Shown here piece after piece: positions 1 through 9,401 of a DNA stretch of 64,000 bases. A program made the translations under genes and the position numbers. Under the pieces are notes generated by a model that saw nothing but the letters and a program-made list of their open reading frames with translations, had not been told where the DNA came from and ran no database searches. Numbering within the stretch: the first letter of the stretch is position 1; each line of letters starts with the position of its first letter. The stretch spans positions 2,077,501 to 2,141,500 of the forward strand of contig NZ_CP041025.1 of assembly GCF_006385135.1 (NCBI RefSeq), in the 5' to 3' direction. The stretch is from Paremcibacter congregatus. GTDB taxonomy: Bacteria > Pseudomonadota > Alphaproteobacteria > Sphingomonadales > Emcibacteraceae.

Positions 1-1601
1 AAATCCTGGTCGAAGGTGAAGGAGGGTATAAAACCGCCCGAAATTTCATGAAATTGCTGATGCCAAGCCATGCCCGCAAGATCAAACATTACACGGACCC
101 GATCCCGCTGCTGCATCGTTATCAGGTGGAAAGCCAGCTCGATTCCATGTATTCCCCGATCGTACAGCTGAAATCCGGGGGCTATATCGTCATCAACCCG
201 ACGGAAGCCCTGGTCTCGATCGATGTCAACTCTGGCAAGGCGACCAAAGAACATAATATCGAAGAAACCGCCCGCAAAACCAACCTGGAAGCCGCAGAAG
301 AAGTCGCCCGTCAGCTACGTCTTCGCGACATGGCCGGACTGATTGTGATTGATTTCATCGATATGGAAGTCCGCGGCAACAACAGGGCCGTTGAACAGAA
401 GATGAAAGATTGCCTGAAATCCGACCGGGCCCGTATTCAGGTTGGCCGGATCAGCAGCTTTGGACTGATGGAAATGTCCCGCCAGCGTCTACGCGCCGGG
501 GTTCTGGAATCCAGCACAACCGCTTGCCCTCATTGTGAAGGCGCGGGTGTCATTCGTTCTGTTGAATCACAGGTCCTGCATATCCTGCGGGCACTGGAAG
601 AAGAAGGTATTAAAGGCCGTAATAAAAACGCCACCATCTATCTACCGGAAAAAACGGCAATCTATCTGTTGAATAACAAAAAAGCCAAGCTGGTCAGCCT
701 GGAAGAACAATATGATTTCGCCATCGAGGTCGCCATTGACAGCAGCCTGACCGAAGCCGGTTACCGGCTTGAGCTTCCCGTATCCGACAGCAAGAAAAAT
801 GATCGTCGGCCTGTGGCACAGCCGAAGAAATCTTCCGGTCGCGATCATCGCGAACCCCACCAGGGACGGCAGGATCGCGAACAATCCGCCAATGAACGGC
901 GTAACCGTCAACGCAATGAGAACCGCAAAAATCGTGACCGTGGTCCACAAGGTGAAACCGATCAGGAAGATAATGAGTCACCCGACACTGCATCTGACAA
1001 CCGCCCGGAAAATGCCGCTCCTGAAAAACAGGAAAACAAACCACGTCGCCGGCGTCGCCGTTCCCGTCGCGGCGGGAATTCGGATGCACAGGATACGACC
1101 ACCGAAACACCAGAGAACGTAGCTGCAGAGGCGACCGTCACTCCTGACAGCGGTTCCGACAACGAGCCGACTAGCGAAGCCAAACCTGCGGATGCAACGA
1201 CAGAGGAAAAACCCAAACGGCGCAGACGCACCCGCAGCCGTCGCAAGCCGGACTCCGAAGGCGCGACGGAAACGGATTCAGCAGATGCTGGTGCGAAATC
1301 TTCTGATGAAAAAACAGAGCCTGATAGCAAGGTAGACACAGACGCGGCGGAGAAAAAACCCGTTCGACGCCCTTATCCGCCACAGGCCCGCAGCCGTAGA
1401 AAAGCCGCGGAACCTGCTGAAAAGTCAGCTGAAAAACCTTCTGACAAGGCGCCTGAAAAGGAACCAAAGAAAGCGGTCGAAAAACCTGTCCCTGCCCCCG
1501 CGGCTAAGGAAGCGGCACCGAAGCCAGCTCCTGCCAAGGATGTCAGCGACAAACCCGCAGAGCCCAAGAAAAGCGGCTGGTGGCAGCGTACTTTCGGCTG
1601 A
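1..1601 (+). CDS. rne: Ribonuclease E/G, C-terminal part (5' end outside window)
   Basis: Endoribonuclease that starts mRNA decay and processes rRNA and tRNA, usually as the degradosome scaffold. The frame is open from the left edge (first full codon at base 3), so the S1 domain lies upstream. Visible parts are the DNase I-like catalytic domain, with SIDVNSG and IVIDFIDM carrying the two metal-binding aspartates, and the zinc-link motif CPHCEGAG. A long low-complexity tail follows, rich in acidic residues with clusters of six and more arginines, then Ala/Pro/Lys repeats. Such tails bind RNA and partner proteins in RNase E. The tail favours RNase E over the shorter RNase G. A strong terminator follows the stop. 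Confidence 0.95.
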   Translation, partial: ILVEGEGGYKTARNFMKLLMPSHARKIKHYTDPIPLLHRYQVESQLDSMYSPIVQLKSGGYIVINPTEALVSIDVNSGKATKEHNIEETARKTNLEAAEEVARQLRLRDMAGLIVIDFIDMEVRGNNRAVEQKMKDCLKSDRARIQVGRISSFGLMEMSRQRLRAGVLESSTTACPHCEGAGVIRSVESQVLHILRALEEEGIKGRNKNATIYLPEKTAIYLLNNKKAKLVSLEEQYDFAIEVAIDSSLTEAGYRLELPVSDSKKNDRRPVAQPKKSSGRDHREPHQGRQDREQSANERRNRQRNENRKNRDRGPQGETDQEDNESPDTASDNRPENAAPEKQENKPRRRRRRSRRGGNSDAQDTTTETPENVAAEATVTPDSGSDNEPTSEAKPADATTEEKPKRRRRTRSRRKPDSEGATETDSADAGAKSSDEKTEPDSKVDTDAAEKKPVRRPYPPQARSRRKAAEPAEKSAEKPSDKAPEKEPKKAVEKPVPAPAAKEAAPKPAPAKDVSDKPAEPKKSGWWQRTFG

Positions 1602-1625
1602 GCTCAGCGACACCTGCTAAATTAG

Positions 1626-1655
1626 AAAAGGCCCGGCTAACGTCGGGCCTTTTTT
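1626..1655 (+). terminator. Rho-independent terminator of rne
   Basis: The stem AAAAGGCCCG pairs with CGGGCCTTTT around a short GCTAACGT loop, and a run of T follows. It lies 25 bases after the rne stop codon. Confidence 0.85.
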
Positions 1656-1759
1656 GATGATAACCACGTCTCGTTTCCGGCCTTAACTTCACCACAATGT
1701 GACAGCATGCTGTCCTTATTGAATTGACGGAACCTGCAACACAATTTAACGTAGACGCT

Positions 1760-3202
1760 ATGTATATAAATTTGAGAAAATCATTTGCCCATCGGCTGTT
1801 ATGCCTCACCACCATTGTGACATTAGGCTTCAGCAATTTCAGCTATGCCCGCAGCGGCGGCGGCCTTTCAATTCTGCGTGATGCCGAGATCGAGCATACC
1901 ATCCGCATGATGTCCGAACCAATTTTCGATGCGGCAGAGCTCGACAAAAACGCGGTCAGCACTTACCTGATCAATGACGACAGCCTGAATGCTTTTGTCG
2001 CCGGAGGACAGAATATTTTTCTCCACTCCGGATTGTTAATCACGGCAAAGGACGCCAATCAGGTCATCGGCGTGATCGCCCATGAAACCGGTCATATCAC
2101 GGGCGGCCATTTGTCCCGCTTTTCTGACGGCGTCAAAAGCGCAACCGTCATGAGTTTGATTGGCGCAGTCCTGGGCGCCGCCGCCATTGCCGCCGGCGCC
2201 GGTGATGCAGGTATGGCGCTGATCCTCGGCGGACAGCAGGTTGGCACCCGCACTTTCCTGAAATACAGTCGTACGCAGGAATCCGCCGCAGACCAGGCGG
2301 GCCTCACATTTCTTGAAAAATCCGGCCAGTCCGGCGTCGGTCTGATCGACTTCCTGGATTATCTGGGTGATCAGGAACTGATGTCTTCCCGCTACCGCGA
2401 TCCCTACGCCGGTACCCATCCGGTCAGCAGTGAACGGATTTCTAAATTACGTGACCGGGTCGAAACATCTCCTTATTTCAAAAAACCTACCCCGGCCGCG
2501 ATTGAACATGAATTCAAACGTCTGCAAGCCAAGCTTTATGGATACCTCAAGCCCCCTTATGCTACTCTGAATAAATATCCACTGAAAGACCAGAGCCTGT
2601 ACGGCAAATACGCCCGGGCTTTTGCCTATCATCAGAAACATGAACCCGCGAAAGCCTTAAAAGAACTGGAGGATTTGTTGGGCGAATATCCGAATGACCC
2701 CTTTTTCTGGGAAACCAAAGGCCAGATTCTCTATGAGAATGGCAAAGTGCGGGAATCGATTCTCCCTTATCAGAATGCTGTGAAAAACCTGCCCGACGAA
2801 TCCCTGATCCGGGTATCCCTGGCCCAGTCTCTGATCGCCACGGAAGATGACCAGTTCCTGAAGGAAGCAGTACAACATCTTGAATACGCCATATCCCGGG
2901 ATCGTCAAAATGCCTTTGCCTGGCATCAAATGTCCGTGGCACAGCATCGACTGAATCACGAGGCCATGACATACTATGCCACAGCGGAAAGATTTCTTCT
3001 GATTGGCAATCTCCGCGGCGCGATGATCAATGCCCGCCACGCCGTGGACAGTCTACCCAAGAATACCCCCAACTGGTACCGCGCGCAGGATATTCTGGTT
3101 GTCACAGAATCCAACATGTCCGACAAACAGCGCAAGAAAAATGATACCGAACAACGCGAAGAAAATCGTAAATCAGATAAAAAACTGGAAAGTACCTCGT
3201 AA
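1760..3202 (+). CDS. Periplasmic M48 family metalloprotease with TPR repeats (BepA/YfgC-like)
   Basis: Predicted zinc protease of the cell envelope, 480 aa. A signal peptide (residues 1-31, ending near FSYARSGGG) leads into an M48 domain with HETGH at 108-112 and the third zinc ligand in RTQESAADQAG (Glu174). TPR-like helical repeats fill the C-terminal half and a charged Lys/Glu tail ends the protein. BepA-type proteins assist or degrade outer-membrane proteins during assembly. The frame can extend to a TTG at 1724, but the ATG at 1760 opens directly into the signal peptide and is preferred. The thioredoxin-fold gene starts 3 bases after the stop, so the two are probably co-transcribed and both act in the periplasm. 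Confidence 0.9.
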   Translation: MYINLRKSFAHRLLCLTTIVTLGFSNFSYARSGGGLSILRDAEIEHTIRMMSEPIFDAAELDKNAVSTYLINDDSLNAFVAGGQNIFLHSGLLITAKDANQVIGVIAHETGHITGGHLSRFSDGVKSATVMSLIGAVLGAAAIAAGAGDAGMALILGGQQVGTRTFLKYSRTQESAADQAGLTFLEKSGQSGVGLIDFLDYLGDQELMSSRYRDPYAGTHPVSSERISKLRDRVETSPYFKKPTPAAIEHEFKRLQAKLYGYLKPPYATLNKYPLKDQSLYGKYARAFAYHQKHEPAKALKELEDLLGEYPNDPFFWETKGQILYENGKVRESILPYQNAVKNLPDESLIRVSLAQSLIATEDDQFLKEAVQHLEYAISRDRQNAFAWHQMSVAQHRLNHEAMTYYATAERFLLIGNLRGAMINARHAVDSLPKNTPNWYRAQDILVVTESNMSDKQRKKNDTEQREENRKSDKKLESTS

Positions 3203-3205
3203 TTT

Positions 3206-3967
3206 ATGCCTAACCTTATTAAAAAAATATCCGCCGGTTTTATCGGATTTAGCCTAATGACTTCTGCCGCTTTCGCAGAAGAACCTGAGCCTTCCCTGTC
3301 CCCGCAGCAAAAAGCGGAAATTAATAAAATGATCCGGGATTACATTCTCCAGCATCCGGAAATTCTGCCCGAAGCCATTCAAATTCTGCAGAGCCGCACC
3401 AAACGCGCCATGCTGGAAAGCAATTACACCAGACTATATGAAGATGGCTTTAGCTACGTTGGAGGAAATCCGAAGGGCGACGTAGCCATTATCGAATTTT
3501 TTGACTACAACTGTGGTTATTGCAAGAAATCCCTGAAAACAGTGGAACGCCTGAAACGCATGGATGGCAACTTGAAAGTCATTTATAAAGAACTCCCCAT
3601 CCTGAGCGAAACCTCCTATACCGCCGCCAAAGCCGCCATGGCGTCCATGATGCAGGGTAAATACGAGCCATTTCATCAGGCATTGATGCGCAATAGCGGT
3701 ACACTGACCGAAGAGCGAATCTTTCAGATCGCCACCCAGGTCGGCCTTGATGAGCAGCAACTGGCCAAAGATATGACCAACCCTGTTCTGGAACGCAATA
3801 TCAGCATCAACCACAGCATTGCAGAGGCCCTACAGATCACGGGCACCCCTGGATTCGTCATTGGAGAAACCATTGTTCCCGGCGCCCTGCCCTATGAAGA
3901 ACTGGTCAAGGCTGTTGAGCGCACCCGCAGTCTGCAGGAACAGCGGCGCGCCGCCCAGGCTGACTAG
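3206..3967 (+). CDS. DsbA-family thiol:disulfide oxidoreductase, secreted
   Basis: Periplasmic thioredoxin-fold protein of 253 aa. The signal peptide ends at about residue 24 (TSAAFA-EE). An N-terminal helical region (residues 30-75) resembles the extension that makes ScsC/Com1-type proteins oligomeric. The active site is CGYC (Cys103, Cys106) after FFDYN, and the cis-proline loop is ITGTPGF. It probably oxidises or isomerises disulfides of exported proteins. It follows the M48 protease by 3 bases. Oxidase or isomerase activity cannot be settled from sequence, and no DsbB or DsbD partner lies nearby. Confidence 0.9.
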   Translation: MPNLIKKISAGFIGFSLMTSAAFAEEPEPSLSPQQKAEINKMIRDYILQHPEILPEAIQILQSRTKRAMLESNYTRLYEDGFSYVGGNPKGDVAIIEFFDYNCGYCKKSLKTVERLKRMDGNLKVIYKELPILSETSYTAAKAAMASMMQGKYEPFHQALMRNSGTLTEERIFQIATQVGLDEQQLAKDMTNPVLERNISINHSIAEALQITGTPGFVIGETIVPGALPYEELVKAVERTRSLQEQRRAAQAD

Positions 3968-4002
3968 GAAAATCTGGCCCTAATATTGGCACGTGGACCT
4001 GT

Positions 4003-4785
4003 TTAAATCAGTCCGGCAAGAGGGGAAGACGGGTCGGCATACATTTTTTTCGGCATCCGGCCGGAGAAATAAGCCGCCCGGCCCGCCTCAACCGCGAGCT
4101 TCATCGCCCGGGCCATGAGAATGGGGTTCTTGGCGTCGGCAATCGCGGTATTCATCAATACGCCGTCACAGCCAATTTCCATGGCAACCGCTGCATCAGA
4201 TGCGGTTCCCACTCCGGCGTCCACAAGGACAGGTACCTTGGCTTGTTCGACAATAAGACGAATTTGTACCGGATTCTGAATGCCAAGACCGGAACCAATC
4301 GGCGCCCCCAGCGGCATGATCGCACAGCAGCCCATATCTTCCAGCCGTTGAGCCATAATCGGATCGTCGCTGCAATAAACCATGACCTCAAAGCCTTCTT
4401 TCAGAAGAACTTCCGCCGCCTGCAAAGTTTCCACCATATTGGGATACAGGGTTTTCTGATCACCGAGAACTTCCAGTTTCACCAAGTTCCAGCCACCGGC
4501 TTCCCGGGCCAGACGAAGCGTGCGCACGGCATCATCAGCCGTGAAACAACCTGCTGTATTCGGCAGATAGGTATATTTCTTCGGATCAAGGTAATCCACC
4601 AACATGGGCTGATTAGGGTCGGTAACATTGACACGCCGCACCGCAACCGTGACAATTTCCGCGCCGGAAGCTTCCACAGCCAGTTTGGTTTCCTCGAAAT
4701 CCTTATATTTTCCGGTGCCGACAATCAAGCGCGAGTTATACTCTTTTCCGGCAATATTAAAGGTATCATTTAAAGATTTCGTCAT
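4003..4785 (-). CDS. thiG: Thiazole synthase ThiG
   Basis: Forms the thiazole phosphate of thiamine from 1-deoxyxylulose 5-phosphate, dehydroglycine and the ThiS thiocarboxylate. The protein is 260 aa from [17 protein letters not shown] contains the Schiff-base lysine (Lys103), and the phosphate-binding loops include [12 protein letters not shown] and [11 protein letters not shown]. The ATG at 4785 sits one base after the thiS stop, so the genes are translationally coupled. A longer in-frame start at 4800 would overlap thiS. It converges on the DsbA-like gene. No thiE, thiO or thiF is present here. Confidence 0.95.
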   Translation of the reverse strand: MTKSLNDTFNIAGKEYNSRLIVGTGKYKDFEETKLAVEASGAEIVTVAVRRVNVTDPNQPMLVDYLDPKKYTYLPNTAGCFTADDAVRTLRLAREAGGWNLVKLEVLGDQKTLYPNMVETLQAAEVLLKEGFEVMVYCSDDPIMAQRLEDMGCCAIMPLGAPIGSGLGIQNPVQIRLIVEQAKVPVLVDAGVGTASDAAVAMEIGCDGVLMNTAIADAKNPILMARAMKLAVEAGRAAYFSGRMPKKMYADPSSPLAGLI

Positions 4786-4786
4786 A

Positions 4787-5002
4787 TTATTTCCCACCAC
4801 CTATGAAATGTACAATTTCGAGTCTGTCGCCATTCTCGACGGTGACATTTTGATAAGTTGTTTTAGGTACGATTTCAAGATTTCTTTCAACTGCGACCTT
4901 AAGCGGGTCGAGCTGCAACCCTTCGAGAAGTTGCGCCAGATTCTGGCCAGCCTCGGTCTTATGAATATCTCCGTTTATGGTAACCTCAATCACACTCTTC
5001 AT
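4787..5002 (-). CDS. thiS: Sulfur carrier protein ThiS
   Basis: Ubiquitin-like sulfur carrier of thiazole synthesis, 71 aa, first gene of a thiS-thiG pair. It has a beta-grasp pattern with NGD near the N-terminus and a C-terminal tail reading HFIGGGK. ThiS proteins normally end in the Gly-Gly that ThiF adenylates and converts to a thiocarboxylate. Here a lysine follows three glycines, which would have to be removed or tolerated. Size, position and the remaining sequence are typical. No thiamine-pyrophosphate riboswitch was recognised in the 150 bases upstream. Confidence 0.9.
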   Translation of the reverse strand: MKSVIEVTINGDIHKTEAGQNLAQLLEGLQLDPLKVAVERNLEIVPKTTYQNVTVENGDRLEIVHFIGGGK

Positions 5003-5153
5003 TCCCGGTTTTAACTATGCAGATTTAATTCAATCCTTTATAGTCCGCAAATATAGCAGGTCAAATGTATATTCTGGTTTTCAAACTGTCTGTAAAACAT
5101 TATACAGGTCAATCATTATACATTCGACCGGAAAAGAATAAACACGGGTTGGC

Positions 5154-5603
5154 ATGACAAACGTCGTACAAAAAAACATTTTGGTTCTCAATGGCCCTAA
5201 TCTCAATATGCTGGGCAGTCGAGAGCCTGAGATATATGGCACGGAAACCCTGGCCGATATCAAGGATATCCTGGTAAACCGGGCCAGCGACTATGACTGC
5301 GTGATTGACTTTCGCCAGAGCAACAGCGAAGGCGAACTGGTTAGCTGGATACAGGAAGCCCGCGGAACAGCATCCGCCATCATCCTAAATGCCGGCGCCT
5401 ATACTCATACGTCTATTGCGTTGCTGGACGCTCTGCAAACCGCGGAGCTTCCCGTGATAGAAGTGCATCTTTCCAATGTGTTTAAAAGGGAAAAATTTCG
5501 TCACACCTCCTATATCTCCCCGGCGGCTGTCGGTGTGATTTGCGGGTTTGGCGCAAAAAGTTATTGTTTGGCGCTCGACGCGCTGCAGGACATATTAAGT
5601 TAA
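5154..5603 (+). CDS. aroQ: 3-dehydroquinate dehydratase, type II
   Basis: Third step of the shikimate pathway, dehydration of 3-dehydroquinate. It is 149 aa, the normal size of type II enzymes. The signature LVLNGPNLNMLGSREPEIYG holds the catalytic tyrosine, and NAGAYTHTS and VIEVHLSN form the substrate pocket with the catalytic histidine. It is the first gene of an aroQ-accB-accC run, and 21 bases separate it from accB. It diverges from thiS across about 150 bases that should hold both promoters. Confidence 0.95.
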   Translation: MTNVVQKNILVLNGPNLNMLGSREPEIYGTETLADIKDILVNRASDYDCVIDFRQSNSEGELVSWIQEARGTASAIILNAGAYTHTSIALLDALQTAELPVIEVHLSNVFKREKFRHTSYISPAAVGVICGFGAKSYCLALDALQDILS

Positions 5604-5624
5604 AAAGTAAAAGGACTGTTATAA

Positions 5625-6080
5625 ATGTCAAAAATGTTTGTGGATCGGGATATTATTAAGGATTTGGCGACATTGCTCAATGATACGGATCTCAGCGAAA
5701 TCGAGGTTCAGGATGGCGAACGCAAAATCCGGGTAGCCCGCAATGTAACGGTTACCGCCGTGGCTCCCGTGGCCGCAGCCGCCCCTGTTGCTCCCGTGGC
5801 CGCCGCGGAAGCCGTGGCCCCCGTTGCCGCAGCTGACAAAGATCACCCCGGAGCCGTGACATCCCCGATGGTGGGCACCGCCTATACCGCACCTGACCCC
5901 GACAGTCCTGATTTTATCAAGGTTGGCGACAAGGTTACCGCCGGTCAGACGCTTCTCATTGTAGAAGCCATGAAAGTCATGAACCAGATTCACGCCCCTA
6001 AAGGCGGCATTGTCACAAAACTGCTGGTTGAAAATTCCCAACCGGTTGAGTTCGGCGAAGTTCTGGTCATTATCGAGTAA
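5625..6080 (+). CDS. accB: Biotin carboxyl carrier protein of acetyl-CoA carboxylase
   Basis: Carries CO2 on biotin between the AccC and AccAD active sites in malonyl-CoA formation. The 151-aa protein has a short N-terminal helix, an Ala/Pro/Val-rich flexible linker (about residues 42-70) and a biotinyl domain ending at the C-terminus. The biotinylated lysine is Lys117 in [10 protein letters not shown]. The second methionine of the classic EAMKM motif is valine here. A Shine-Dalgarno-like AAAAGGA precedes the ATG. accC follows 13 bases after the stop. Confidence 0.95.
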   Translation: MSKMFVDRDIIKDLATLLNDTDLSEIEVQDGERKIRVARNVTVTAVAPVAAAAPVAPVAAAEAVAPVAAADKDHPGAVTSPMVGTAYTAPDPDSPDFIKVGDKVTAGQTLLIVEAMKVMNQIHAPKGGIVTKLLVENSQPVEFGEVLVIIE

Positions 6081-6093
6081 CGGATGTCTGTAT

Positions 6094-7437
6094 ATGTTTG
6101 ACAAAGTATTAATAGCGAACCGGGGCGAAATTGCCCTCCGTATTCACCGGGCCTGTCAGGAAATGGGGATCGCCACCGTGGCGGTTCATTCCACAGCCGA
6201 TGAAGACGCCATGCATGTGCGGCTCGCCAACGAAAGCGTCTGTATCGGACCACCAGCGTCCAAAGACAGCTATCTGAACATCCCGGCAATCATTGCCGCC
6301 GCCGAAATTACCGGCGCCGATGCGATCCATCCGGGATATGGCTTTTTGTCTGAAAATGATAAATTTTCCGAGATTATCGCCGAACATAATATCGAATTTA
6401 TCGGCCCGTCCGCCGATCATATTCGTCTGATGGGCGACAAGATTTCAGCAAAAGAGACCGTCAAAAAACTCGGCATCCCCGTGGTTCCCGGTTCAGACGG
6501 CGAAGTCCATGAAATCAAGGAAGCCATAAAGATTGCCAAAAGCATCGGTTTCCCCGTGATCGTCAAGGCGGCCTCTGGCGGCGGCGGACGCGGCATGAAG
6601 GTCGTGCACAGTCAGAATGAACTGGAAAACGCCATCATGTCCTGTAAGAAGGAAGCAGGCGTTTCCTTCGGTGACGATGCGGTTTATCTGGAAAAATACC
6701 TTACCTTGCCACGCCATATCGAATTTCAGATCATTGCCGACAAACACGGTAATGTCTGTCATCTTGGCGAACGCGACTGTTCCCTGCAACGGCGTCACCA
6801 AAAGGTGCTTGAAGAAGCCCCTTCTCCGGCGCTCAATGAAGAAGAACAGGCAAGAATGGGCGAAGTGGTGCGTAAAGCCATTCAGGGCCTTGGGTATGTC
6901 GGCGCGGGTACAATCGAATTTCTCTATGAAAACGGGGAATTCTTTTTCATTGAAATGAATACCCGTCTTCAGGTCGAACATCCCATCACCGAAATGATCA
7001 CCGGCATTGATCTGGTGCGTGAACAAATTCGTGTTGCCGCCGGAATGCCGCTGTCTTTCAGTCAGGAAGATGTCAAATTCTCCGGCCATGCCATTGAATG
7101 CCGCATCAATGCGGAAGACCCGTTCACCTTTATGCCAAGCCCCGGTCGAATTGGCGACTACCATACCCCGGGCGGGCTCGGGGTACGGGTGGATTCAGGC
7201 ATCTATTCCGGTTATAATATTCCCCCTTATTACGACAGCATGATCGCCAAGCTGATCGTACATGGTAAAACCCGCAATGAATGTCTGATGCGGTTACGCC
7301 GGGCGCTGGGTGAATATGTCATTGATGGCATTAAAACCACTATTCCCCTGCATCAGGCCCTGATCCGCGAGACGGATTTCATCAACGGCGCCTATGATAT
7401 TCACTGGTTGGAAAACTATTTGAATAACCTGGACTAA
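6094..7437 (+). CDS. accC: Biotin carboxylase subunit of acetyl-CoA carboxylase
   Basis: ATP-dependent carboxylation of biotin on AccB, first half-reaction of fatty-acid synthesis. It is 447 aa, the usual length. It begins [16 protein letters not shown], contains the ATP-grasp glycine loop [13 protein letters not shown], and the catalytic segment [14 protein letters not shown]. The frame is open further upstream into accB, but the ATG at 6094 gives the canonical N-terminus and lies 13 bases after the accB stop. aat follows after 45 bases in the same orientation. Confidence 0.97.
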   Translation: MFDKVLIANRGEIALRIHRACQEMGIATVAVHSTADEDAMHVRLANESVCIGPPASKDSYLNIPAIIAAAEITGADAIHPGYGFLSENDKFSEIIAEHNIEFIGPSADHIRLMGDKISAKETVKKLGIPVVPGSDGEVHEIKEAIKIAKSIGFPVIVKAASGGGGRGMKVVHSQNELENAIMSCKKEAGVSFGDDAVYLEKYLTLPRHIEFQIIADKHGNVCHLGERDCSLQRRHQKVLEEAPSPALNEEEQARMGEVVRKAIQGLGYVGAGTIEFLYENGEFFFIEMNTRLQVEHPITEMITGIDLVREQIRVAAGMPLSFSQEDVKFSGHAIECRINAEDPFTFMPSPGRIGDYHTPGGLGVRVDSGIYSGYNIPPYYDSMIAKLIVHGKTRNECLMRLRRALGEYVIDGIKTTIPLHQALIRETDFINGAYDIHWLENYLNNLD

Positions 7438-7482
7438 CCAGATCGACAGATCAACGAAAAATGCTGCGCGTGGACATGACAC

Positions 7483-8148
7483 ATGAGCTCAGAGACTGAA
7501 ATTTCAGCCGAACTTTTGCTTCATGCCTACGCGCAGGGCATTTTTCCCATGGCGGAGACCGCCCTGTCCAAGGACATTTACTGGGTTGACCCTGAATTAC
7601 GCGGCGTCATCCCGCTCGATGATTTCCATATCCCCCGTAAGCTGGCCCGCAAAATTCGCCAGCAGCCCTTCGACGTTAAGGTCGATACCGCTTTTGATCA
7701 GGTGATCGCCGCCTGTGCCACGTCCAACGCCGCCCAAAACCGCGCAGAAACCTGGATTAATGAACAGATCACCGCGCTTTATAGTGAATTATTTGAGGCC
7801 GGTTGGGTCCATACGGTGGAATGTTGGCAGGAAGACAAGCTTGTCGGCGGCCTTTACGGCGTTTCCATCGGTGGCGCCTTTTGCGGTGAAAGCATGTTCC
7901 ATACTGTGACAGACGCCAGCAAAATCGCCCTGGTTTATCTGGTGGGGCGCCTGAAAGCCGGGGGCTATCGCTTGCTCGACACCCAATTCATTACCCCTCA
8001 TCTGGCCCAGTTTGGCGCACAGGAAATCCCGCGGGCGATCTATAAAGAATTACTGGAAAAGGCTTTGGAAGTGGAAGGCGACTATTATTCGTTATCCGGC
8101 CGGGCAGGACCGGAAACCATTTTACAGTCTTTCACCCAAACATCATAA
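7483..8148 (+). CDS. aat: Leucyl/phenylalanyl-tRNA-protein transferase
   Basis: Adds Leu or Phe to proteins with N-terminal Lys or Arg, marking them for ClpAP under the N-end rule. The 221-aa product shows the family features YAQGIFPMAE, YWVDPELRGVIPLD and VECWQ...LVGGLYGVSIGGAFCGESMF. The ATG at 7483 places the conserved ELLLHAYAQG near the N-terminus. Its 3' end overlaps the convergent DUF2155 gene by 64 bases. The accC-aat and DUF2155-mlaD-NDUFA12 juxtaposition is common in Alphaproteobacteria. Confidence 0.95.
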   Translation: MSSETEISAELLLHAYAQGIFPMAETALSKDIYWVDPELRGVIPLDDFHIPRKLARKIRQQPFDVKVDTAFDQVIAACATSNAAQNRAETWINEQITALYSELFEAGWVHTVECWQEDKLVGGLYGVSIGGAFCGESMFHTVTDASKIALVYLVGRLKAGGYRLLDTQFITPHLAQFGAQEIPRAIYKELLEKALEVEGDYYSLSGRAGPETILQSFTQTS

Positions 8149-8510
8149 ACCGGGTGTTCCAGGGGTGACAGGGCTGGACTGGAAGCAAACATCCAGCCGG
8201 AAAAGACTTTTCTGGTTTGCTTGTTATGTCCCACATCAATGATTTCGAGAAACGCCACACTCTCCGGGGCTTCTTCCGGCGGGTTGGAACGACAGGTCCG
8301 CAAGGTAATGTCCAATGTGCCAAAATGCACAGTTTGATCCTGCCGGATTTCGATGGTGGTCAGTTGAGTTGTGATTTTATCCAGGGCCGCCAGCACCACG
8401 GTTGGCACCTCTTGCGTGCTGCTATAGGTTTCCTGCGCCAACAGTCCGGGGGGCAGAGACAAACTCCCCAGAAGCATTATTGCATATGCTATAGGACTGC
8501 AGCGTTTCAT
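8085..8510 (-). CDS. DUF2155 domain-containing secreted protein
   Basis: Small exported protein of unknown function, 141 aa, with a signal peptide ending near PPGLLAQ. The DUF2155 core has the pattern LDKIT followed by FGTL, TCRSNPPEE, FSGWMFASSP and EHPVYDVWVKDC, including the two cysteines expected for this family. It starts 2 bases after the mlaD stop in an NDUFA12-mlaD-DUF2155 operon. Its 3' end runs 64 bases into the end of aat on the other strand. A periplasmic or lipid-linked role is suggested only by the neighbour mlaD. Confidence 0.85.
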   Translation of the reverse strand: MKRCSPIAYAIMLLGSLSLPPGLLAQETYSSTQEVPTVVLAALDKITTQLTTIEIRQDQTVHFGTLDITLRTCRSNPPEEAPESVAFLEIIDVGHNKQTRKVFSGWMFASSPALSPLEHPVYDVWVKDCKMVSGPARPDNE

Positions 8511-8512
8511 GA

Positions 8513-8965
8513 TTACTCTTTGCCTTTGTCGGACCCGGCGAACTTGTCCAGAAGATTCAGCAGGTCCACAGACCCTTGAGTGTTAGGAATTTCATCACCC
8601 TCTTCCAGCATGATATCATCTTCCGATCCTGGATCAAGAACCAGATAATTGCCGCCAAGCAGCCCCTCAGAGGTAATTTTGGCGAACGTGCTTTCGGTCA
8701 ATTTAATCTTGGGGTCAATGCTGATCTGCACCACGGCATAAAAAGTTTCTGTATCCAGATACTGATCCACGATTGTACCAACTTTGATGCCACTGATTTT
8801 GACATCACTGCCCACAGACAGGCCATCAATTTTATCAAACTTGGCGATATAGACCTTGCCGCCATTTGTTGACACGCCGGAATGACTGAAGGCGAAATAA
8901 AGAAAACTGCTGGCAATAACCAATACAATCGCCCCCATCAAGGTTTCTACCAGATTATTCCTCAT
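8513..8965 (-). CDS. mlaD: MlaD-like lipid-transport substrate-binding protein
   Basis: Inner-membrane-anchored periplasmic component of the Mla ABC system, which moves phospholipids between the outer and inner membranes. The 150-aa product has one N-terminal membrane anchor (about residues 8-27) followed by one MCE domain with VYIAKFDKIDGLSVGSDV, ISGIKVG and a conserved GLLGGNYL segment. The C-terminus is short and acidic. It is the middle gene between NDUFA12 and DUF2155. mlaE, mlaF, mlaB and mlaC are not in the window. Confidence 0.92.
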   Translation of the reverse strand: MRNNLVETLMGAIVLVIASSFLYFAFSHSGVSTNGGKVYIAKFDKIDGLSVGSDVKISGIKVGTIVDQYLDTETFYAVVQISIDPKIKLTESTFAKITSEGLLGGNYLVLDPGSEDDIMLEEGDEIPNTQGSVDLLNLLDKFAGSDKGKE

Positions 8966-9014
8966 AACACTCCGCCTCTTTTATTATATCGCATGCACCA
9001 GATTATACGGTCCC

Positions 9015-9401
9015 TCAGGACCCTGGTGTCCAGGCTTCATAGTCGCCTGTCGTTTTTTTACGCTTACCGCCTTCATTAAGGCTGCCGGTGGGGTAGTAAG
9101 CATGTACCGTGCCTGTCATATTAGGCTCCAGTTCCTTTTCCCATTCTTTCCGCACCGGCTTTTTCTCAGCCGGGGTATAATCTACCGTATGATGCAACCA
9201 CATATGCCACTCCGGTGGAATTTTAGAGGCTTCGACATCCGTTTTGAAAATCACCCAACGTTTGGAGCCCTTTTTTTCCTTATAATAGACATTCCCCTGA
9301 ACATCTTCGCCGACTTTCTCACCGTTGAAGAAAGTGTGAACCAATGTTCCGATCGTGGCCCCGTACCACCATCCACAAATGCGTCTGATTAAAGCAATCA
9401 T
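9015..9401 (-). CDS. NDUFA12-type accessory subunit of NADH:ubiquinone oxidoreductase
   Basis: Alphaproteobacterial homologue of the mitochondrial complex I subunit B17.2. The 128-aa product has the expected N-terminal segment WWYGATIGTLVHTFFNGEKVGED, the NVYYKEKKGSKRWVIF strand and the PPEWHMWLHHTVDYTP motif that defines the family. The ATG at 9401 fits homologue length better than an upstream in-frame start at 9467. It is the first gene of the NDUFA12-mlaD-DUF2155 operon. The nuo genes themselves are elsewhere. Its presence supports an alphaproteobacterial source. Confidence 0.93.
   Translation of the reverse strand: MIALIRRICGWWYGATIGTLVHTFFNGEKVGEDVQGNVYYKEKKGSKRWVIFKTDVEASKIPPEWHMWLHHTVDYTPAEKKPVRKEWEKELEPNMTGTVHAYYPTGSLNEGGKRKKTTGDYEAWTPGS

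Noticed and set aside
962-1339. Minus-strand frame rich in Arg and Ser opposite the rne tail
   Set aside because: It mirrors the low-complexity Arg/Glu tail of RNase E and is not an independent gene.
1040-1600. Repetitive Lys/Pro/Ala/Glu coding sequence considered as a DNA repeat array
   Set aside because: It is protein-level low complexity of the RNase E tail without exact DNA repeat units or CRISPR spacing.
5003-5153. Thiamine-pyrophosphate riboswitch before thiS
   Set aside because: The conserved THI-box segments were looked for on the minus strand and not found.
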